From Bacteroidales bacterium (GTDB lineage Bacteria > Bacteroidota > Bacteroidia > Bacteroidales > VadinHA17): a stretch of DNA of 7,183 bases. Every line of letters begins with the position of its first letter. Position 1 is the first letter of the stretch. Under the pieces are notes generated by a model that was given only the letters and a program-made list of their open reading frames with translations, made no database searches and was not told the origin of the DNA. Below are positions 1 through 7,183 of this stretch, piece by piece. The stretch covers positions 1 to 7,183 of the forward strand of contig JABUEV010000120.1 of the NCBI GenBank assembly GCA_013314865.1. Reading direction: 5' to 3'. The position numbers and the translations under genes are program-made.

Positions 1-649
1 TATTAGAGGGAAACTTCCGGATGAATTTGTAGATGAAATTGTAAAACTTGGTTCAGGGCTAATTACCACCACTGTGCACGATAATTATCTCATGTTCATA
101 AAAGTGAATTATAAAATGCCTGTAAGTCCCACCAACAGGGATGAGGTCGCAAAAGCAGAGCTTATTTTAAGACAGAACCAGTACAAGACTCTTGAGTTAT
201 TCAGGAAATATCTCCCTGGCTGCGAAAACGCTTTCATCGCAAGGACAAGTCCGACACTCAATATCCGCAGGGGAAGAACAATCACATGTGATTATGATGT
301 CAAGCCTGATGATGTCACTGAAGGCCGCCATTTTGATGACGACATCATGGTTTACGGCTTTCACGATTCAGCTCCAAGGTTCCAGGTAAAAAACGGCGGC
401 ACTTACGGACTCCCATACAGGGCTTTGCTTGTAAAAGGAATCAACAACCTGCTGGCGGCTGGCATGCTAATAACAACAGATTTCCAGGCTCATATGTCAA
501 CCAGGAACACTGTCTGCTGTATGGGTCAGGGTCAGGCGGCCGGCACTGCGGCAGGATTATGTGCAGCAAGAAAATGCGGAACCCGCGAATTGCCCTATAA
601 AGACCTCAGGGATACGCTTCTTAAAAACAATGTTTATCTTGAGGCTTAG
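1..649 (+). CDS. FAD-dependent oxidoreductase, C-terminal part (5' end outside window)
   Basis: The frame is open from base 2 to a TAG stop at 647-649, giving 215 visible residues. The GTG at 74 is an internal codon rather than the start, because the 24 codons before it are open and read as normal protein. The C-terminal half matches the large FAD-dependent oxidoreductase family (Pfam FAD_oxidored type). It has an RRGRTI/DYDVKPDDV stretch followed by FDDDIMVYGF (about residues 89-119), then INNLLAAG (about 147-154) and STRNTVCCMGQGQAAGTAAG (about 166-185), which in this family helps close the FAD site. The N-terminal Rossmann GxGxxG dinucleotide-binding segment must lie upstream of the window, so localisation and any signal peptide cannot be judged. 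The substrate is unknown. Members are frequent beside glycoside hydrolases in Bacteroidota, which fits the beta-galactosidase here, but that link is inference. It is transcribed toward the three minus-strand genes. Confidence 0.88.
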   Translation, partial: IRGKLPDEFVDEIVKLGSGLITTTVHDNYLMFIKVNYKMPVSPTNRDEVAKAELILRQNQYKTLELFRKYLPGCENAFIARTSPTLNIRRGRTITCDYDVKPDDVTEGRHFDDDIMVYGFHDSAPRFQVKNGGTYGLPYRALLVKGINNLLAAGMLITTDFQAHMSTRNTVCCMGQGQAAGTAAGLCAARKCGTRELPYKDLRDTLLKNNVYLEA

Positions 650-658
650 TAATTAGCT

Positions 659-1891
659 CTATTCCCGGGGATTTTCGTTTTCCCTTTCCTTATCCTCTTT
701 AATTCTGGCACGGGCTTCAAGCGCCAGCTTTTCGCTTTCAGCAAGAAGATCCTCAAGCAATATCTGCTTTGCCCTCTTTTCCTGCGGAGGATTAAGCTTT
801 TCAGACTTTTCAAACTCAGTAACCGATTTCTGTATGTCCGGCGGTAAGTCAACCCCGCACTTTGAAATTATATCAAGAAACTGGTATGAAAAGAAATAGT
901 CTATCTGTATCTTTCTTTTCGCTGTATGCGAAAACTTACCAATAATTCTGCATATATTCTCCCTTTCATCGGGTGTCAGCTGATCAACAAACTCATAACT
1001 CTCAATTTTCTTGAGCGATAAGATAATAGGTTCAAGGGCGTCAATTGTTATTACATATACATTGTAATCTCCCATCCGGTAAACAAACTGGTCAACCACA
1101 TCAAGTGTATTGGACGGAATTACCAGGAAAATGTCATTCTTTACATTCTCCTGACGTGCATATTTTTTTACACTTTCCGACTGGATCTTAAGATATTTTG
1201 GGAAATTTTCAAGGTCATCCCCTGCCGGACTTTTTGCATCAAAGATTACGTATTCACCGGCAATTCGTATCGTGTTATCGGGGTTGCCTTTAAAAGGCAC
1301 CTCTTTTACATATTCAATAAAATGTAGCCGGCATATGTTGCGTATCGCAGACTCCACATCCTTCTCATGGTTCTGCCATGTCTGACGGATCTTTTCAAAC
1401 TGTTCTTCCTTCTCCCTTATACGCTCCTCATTAAGCCTGCTGCGGTCATTTTCCAGTCCGGCCCTGATGGCATTCACAGCTGAAACATTCTTCTGAAATT
1501 CTTCTGCTCTTATAAGGTCAGCCTGTTCGAGCTTGGCAATCTTGTTAGATAATTCTAACTTTTCCTTGTTAAGTGCAGATAATTGATTTTCAAGCATAAC
1601 GGATTTGTTCTCCAGTTTTACGGAAGAAGTGAGAAGATCATTTATTCTGTTTTCGGAAATATCAATCTTTTTTTCAAGTTCCCTGATTTTTTCATCTCTT
1701 GAGATTATTCCCTGCGAAAGGCTATTGATCTTTTCGATCATTCCTGTGAATTCATCATAGGCTTCATAGCTTAGTATTCTGATTTTTCTCCATCCAAACA
1801 GTCTTTTCCAGAAACTGATGGTTTTGATTTTTTCGAAGAATATTTTCAGATTTTCATACATAACCATTCCACCATTCAACCCGTCATCCAT
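659..1891 (-). CDS. Coiled-coil protein with divergent RmuC-like PD-(D/E)XK nuclease domain
   Basis: This is a 410-residue reading from the first ATG. Residues about 50-180 are a long charged heptad-rich coiled coil. Residues about 185-330 resemble the RmuC family core. PDNTIRI (204-210) and VIFDAKSP (215-222) give the D205 and D218-x-K220 pattern of a PD-(D/E)XK nuclease. IFLVIPSNTLDVV (254-266) and NVYVITIDALEPIILSLKKI (277-296) match the RmuC strand and helix blocks in order. The tail (about 365-410) is a highly charged helix. RmuC proteins are tied to DNA recombination and limiting inversions, but their biochemical activity is poorly known. Unlike many RmuC proteins, this one has no hydrophobic N-terminal membrane anchor; it begins with an amphipathic, basic segment (FWKRLFGWRKIR). 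The start is uncertain. The ATG at 1891 lies inside a tandem repeat, and ATGs at 1867 and 1861 (residues 9 and 11) are more likely. Family assignment is from motif reading and is moderately secure; function is not established. Confidence 0.75.
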   Translation of the reverse strand: MDDGLNGGMVMYENLKIFFEKIKTISFWKRLFGWRKIRILSYEAYDEFTGMIEKINSLSQGIISRDEKIRELEKKIDISENRINDLLTSSVKLENKSVMLENQLSALNKEKLELSNKIAKLEQADLIRAEEFQKNVSAVNAIRAGLENDRSRLNEERIREKEEQFEKIRQTWQNHEKDVESAIRNICRLHFIEYVKEVPFKGNPDNTIRIAGEYVIFDAKSPAGDDLENFPKYLKIQSESVKKYARQENVKNDIFLVIPSNTLDVVDQFVYRMGDYNVYVITIDALEPIILSLKKIESYEFVDQLTPDERENICRIIGKFSHTAKRKIQIDYFFSYQFLDIISKCGVDLPPDIQKSVTEFEKSEKLNPPQEKRAKQILLEDLLAESEKLALEARARIKEDKERENENPRE

Positions 1892-1920
1892 TCAACATTT
1901 CAACCTTCAACTATTCACCC
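1862..1920. repeat. Degenerate 8-bp tandem repeat, consensus AACCATTC
   Basis: Seven head-to-tail units on the plus strand run from 1862 to 1916, followed by a partial unit ACCC to 1920. Six units are 8 bases long and one (1902-1908) is 7 bases. The first unit is a perfect consensus copy; the other full-length units differ at one or two positions. The array begins immediately upstream of the ATG at 1861 and ends exactly at the TTA (reverse of the TAA stop) of the beta-galactosidase gene. It therefore fills the whole gap and overlaps the first ten codons of the longest reading of the RmuC-like gene. Read on the coding strand the unit is GAATGGTT, which creates the spurious or alternative ATG codons at 1891 and 1867. 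Confidence 0.85.
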
Positions 1921-5236
<3,316 letters not shown>

Positions 5237-6907
5237 TCAGAACAGGCCGGTGATACGGCCTTCGGGATCGATATCAATTTTTTCAGCAGAAGGTGTGGCA
5301 GGAAGTCCCGGCATTCTCATTATCGTGCCTGCAATCGGAACAATAAATCCTGCTCCTGATGAAAGCTCCACTTCCCTTATTTTAACAGTGAATCCCTGCG
5401 GCCGGCCTCGTTTCAGAGGATCATCTGACAAAGATTTCTGGGTTTTGGCTATGCAGACCGGAAGGTTTCCGAAGCCAAGCTGGTCTATTCTGTCGAGCTG
5501 GCTTTTTGCTTTAATGGTATATTCAACATGATCTGCACCATAGAGTTTTTTGCATATAGTTTCTATCTTTTGTTCAGACGGCCATGATAATTCATACAAT
5601 GGTTTAAAGCAATCGGGGCAGTCACTCACTGCTTCCAGAACCTTTTCAGCCAGATCAATTGCGCCATCTCCTCCCCTTAGCCATGATTCGTTTACTGCCA
5701 CTTTAATGCCTTTAGTTGCACAATGGTCGATAACCAGCTGAATTTCCTTGTCAGTATCAGTATCGAACCGGTTGATTGAAACAAGCGGCCTGAAGCCAAA
5801 ATACTTCATATTTTCAATATGTTTGTCGAGGTTGTCGAATCCCTTTATCAGAGAAGCTTCATCCTCCGACTGCAATGCTGACAGTTTAGCTCCTCCGTGA
5901 TACTTCAGTGCCCTTATTGTAGCAACTATTACTACGGCATTTGTCTTCAGATTTCCCACCCTCGATTTGATGTCAAAGAATTTTTCAGCACCCAGTTCAC
6001 TTGCAAAACCTGCTTCAGTAACCACATATTCACTCAATGACAGGCCTGTTTTAGTTGCTATAAGAGAGTTGGTTCCCTGAGCGATGTTTGCAAAAGGGCC
6101 TCCGTGTATTATAGCGGGTGTCCCTTCAAGAGTCTGAACCAGGTTCGGTTTAATGGCATCCTTCAGAAGGGCTGCCATTGCGCCATTAGCCTTCAGTTCA
6201 CGGGCAAAAACAGGTTTGTCAGAGTAAGTAAAGCCAATAAATATGTTTCCGAGTTTCTCTTTCAAATCTTTCAGGTCCCTTGCCAGGCATAGTGTGGCCA
6301 TCACCTCTGATGCGGCTGTAATATCGAAGCCCGACTGTCTGGGCACTCCTTCGGTGGTACCTCCAAGACCAATTACGATATCTCTCAAAGAACGTTCATT
6401 CATATCCAGAACCCGTTTCCAGCTGATGGTTCGGGGATCTATACCAAGGTTTCCATCTTTCAGCTGGATATTATTATCAATAAGTGCGGCAAGGAGGTTG
6501 TGAGCTTTCTCAACAGCAGAGATATCTCCGGTGAAATGGAGGTTAATATCTTCCATAGGTATTACCTGGGAATATCCGCCTCCGGCAGCACCTCCCTTTA
6601 TGCCAAAAACCGGTCCGAGTGACGGTTCGCGAAGAACCACAGTGGCTTTTTTACCGAGTTTGTTGAGCCCCTGGGCCAGGCCTATTGAAGTGGTGGTTTT
6701 TCCTTCACCTGCAGGTGTGGGAGTGATGGCAGTGACAAGTATCAGTTTTGCTTTTGAGGCACGTTCCTCATCAATAAACCTTAGAGGTATTTTCGCCTTG
6801 TATTTGCCATAAGGTTCCAGTTCACCGGGATTAATGCCCAAAATTTCACCTATTTCAGCTATTGGTCTTATTGGAGCTTCCTGAGCAATTTCTATGTCCT
6901 GTTTCAT
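5237..6907 (-). CDS. fhs: Formate-tetrahydrofolate ligase (10-formyl-THF synthetase)
   Basis: This cytoplasmic enzyme joins formate to tetrahydrofolate using ATP, making 10-formyl-THF for purine synthesis, initiator Met-tRNA formylation and other one-carbon reactions. At 556 residues it has the usual length for a bacterial monofunctional form. The ATP-binding loop is TPTPAGEGKTTT (62-73, with Lys70). The first family signature is GIKGGAAGGGY (102-112), preceded by REPSLGPVF (93-101), and the second signature is VATIRALKYHGG (328-339). VPRQSGFDITAASEVMA (188-204) and the C-terminal block MPGLPATPSAEKIDID (532-547) are also typical. Nothing is truncated. The start at the ATG of MKQDIEIAQE fits the family N-terminus; the leader TCTATCTATATG has no Shine-Dalgarno sequence, as is common in Bacteroidota. 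No other folate gene (folD, fchA, purine genes) lies nearby within the window, so the gene appears to sit outside a one-carbon operon, although the flank beyond 7183 is unseen. Confidence 0.97.
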   Translation of the reverse strand: MKQDIEIAQEAPIRPIAEIGEILGINPGELEPYGKYKAKIPLRFIDEERASKAKLILVTAITPTPAGEGKTTTSIGLAQGLNKLGKKATVVLREPSLGPVFGIKGGAAGGGYSQVIPMEDINLHFTGDISAVEKAHNLLAALIDNNIQLKDGNLGIDPRTISWKRVLDMNERSLRDIVIGLGGTTEGVPRQSGFDITAASEVMATLCLARDLKDLKEKLGNIFIGFTYSDKPVFARELKANGAMAALLKDAIKPNLVQTLEGTPAIIHGGPFANIAQGTNSLIATKTGLSLSEYVVTEAGFASELGAEKFFDIKSRVGNLKTNAVVIVATIRALKYHGGAKLSALQSEDEASLIKGFDNLDKHIENMKYFGFRPLVSINRFDTDTDKEIQLVIDHCATKGIKVAVNESWLRGGDGAIDLAEKVLEAVSDCPDCFKPLYELSWPSEQKIETICKKLYGADHVEYTIKAKSQLDRIDQLGFGNLPVCIAKTQKSLSDDPLKRGRPQGFTVKIREVELSSGAGFIVPIAGTIMRMPGLPATPSAEKIDIDPEGRITGLF

Positions 6908-6940
6908 ATAGATAGAGTGTTAGATTTATTTCTGCTTCAA

Positions 6941-6960
6941 CGTTTGTAATTTAACAAATG
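6941..6960. repeat. Imperfect inverted repeat in the fhs leader
   Basis: The arms CGTTTGT (6941-6947) and ACAAATG (6954-6960) pair at six of seven positions around a 6-base A+T spacer. The dyad lies 34 bases upstream of the fhs ATG on the minus strand, a place where an operator or leader hairpin could act. The arms are short and A+T-rich, so chance is a real alternative. Confidence 0.35.
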
Positions 6961-7036
6961 TTTTGATAAATCAGGTAATGGTTTTGCTAACTTTCAATAA
7001 ATTCAACAGGATCAGCAACCTTTGGATGGCATCTAA

Positions 7037-7050
7037 TCATCACCTGATGA
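7037..7050. repeat. Perfect 14-base inverted repeat TCATCA-CC-TGATGA
   Basis: Two perfect 6-base arms are separated by two bases. The site is about 130 bases upstream of the fhs start. Its core ATCACCTGA recurs once in the fhs/beta-galactosidase gap (5214-5222). It could be an operator half-site pair; no regulator is encoded in the window. Confidence 0.35.
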
Positions 7051-7075
7051 AAAGGCAAAAAATGTCTTTCCATTT

Positions 7076-7107
7076 CAAAGCGCCGTAGGTGCGGCCTGAA
7101 TGTAGCA
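7076..7107. repeat. Possible copy of a dispersed Bacteroidota intergenic repeat
   Basis: The segment contains GCGCCGTAGGTGCGGCC followed by TGAATGTAGC. It is much more G+C-rich than its surroundings and has a small dyad, GCCG (7082-7085) and CGGC (7092-7095), around the loop TAGGTG. From memory, sequences of the form CCGTAGGTxCGGC followed by TGTxTGTAG recur in intergenic regions of many Bacteroidota genomes. Only one copy is present in this window, so repetition cannot be shown here. Confidence 0.4.
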
Positions 7108-7183
7108 CTCAGACCCCCTCTTCATCTATAAAAAAAATACCATAAACAGTCCGCCCCTAAGTGGCTAATCTTCATCACAGAAT

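Larger units (their letters stand above)
6908..7183. other. Non-coding right flank upstream of fhs
   Basis: I find no supportable gene in these 276 bases; every frame is broken by stops within short distances. The region should hold the fhs promoter, but I could not place a convincing -33/-7 pair. It contains two small inverted repeats (6941-6960 and 7037-7050), a repeat-like segment around 7076-7107, an A8 run at 7130-7137, and the octamer TCTTCATC twice, exactly 50 bases apart (7119-7126 and 7169-7176). A neighbouring gene may begin or end beyond 7183. Confidence 0.6.

Noticed and set aside
74..76. GTG at 74 as the start of the first gene.
   Set aside because: The frame stays open to base 2 and the family requires a long N-terminal FAD-binding region, so the gene is simply cut by the window edge.
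1862..1920. A CRISPR-like array.
   Set aside because: The units are 8 bases, contiguous and without spacers.
5250..6812. Several plus-strand open frames of 60-93 codons opposite fhs.
   Set aside because: All are antisense to conserved fhs motifs, and their proline- and serine-rich translations look like reverse-strand artefacts.
6957..6964. AACATTTG (minus strand) as a -7 promoter element for fhs.
   Set aside because: The first base differs from the consensus and there is no -33 TTG at the right distance; part of it also falls in the inverted repeat.
7124..7160. The A8 run near 7130-7137 as an intrinsic terminator on the minus strand.
   Set aside because: The sequence before the T run (minus strand) does not form a stable G+C-rich hairpin.

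Overview
The window looks like a chromosomal segment from a member of the Bacteroidota, probably Bacteroidales or Marinilabiliales-like. The reasons are the moderately A+T-rich composition, start codons without a clear Shine-Dalgarno sequence, a large lipoprotein-type GH2 beta-galactosidase, and a secreted-carbohydrate style of gene content. The order-level placement is inference from gene style, not from a marker gene.

Layout, left to right. Positions 1-649 hold the 3' part of a plus-strand FAD-dependent oxidoreductase whose start lies outside the window. It converges, with only 9 bases between the stop codons, on a block of three minus-strand genes. In transcription order these are fhs (formate-tetrahydrofolate ligase, 5237-6907), a LacZ-family beta-galactosidase lipoprotein (1921-5151) and a coiled-coil protein with a divergent RmuC-like PD-(D/E)XK nuclease core (659-1891, true start probably 1861 or 1867). 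Gaps of 85 and about 29-59 bases make co-transcription possible but unproven. The rightmost 276 bases (6908-7183) carry no gene that I can support. They contain the fhs leader, small inverted repeats and a short segment resembling a dispersed Bacteroidota intergenic repeat.

How the genes fit together: the beta-galactosidase releases galactose from beta-galactosides at the cell envelope. The oxidoreductase belongs to a family often found near polysaccharide-degradation genes. Fhs feeds one-carbon units into the folate pool. The RmuC-like protein has no obvious metabolic link to its neighbours. No convincing new multi-gene system is visible. The points most worth a second look are a degenerate 8-bp tandem repeat that fills the gap in front of the RmuC-like gene and blurs its start codon, the divergent RmuC-like protein itself, and the repeat-like element near the right edge.
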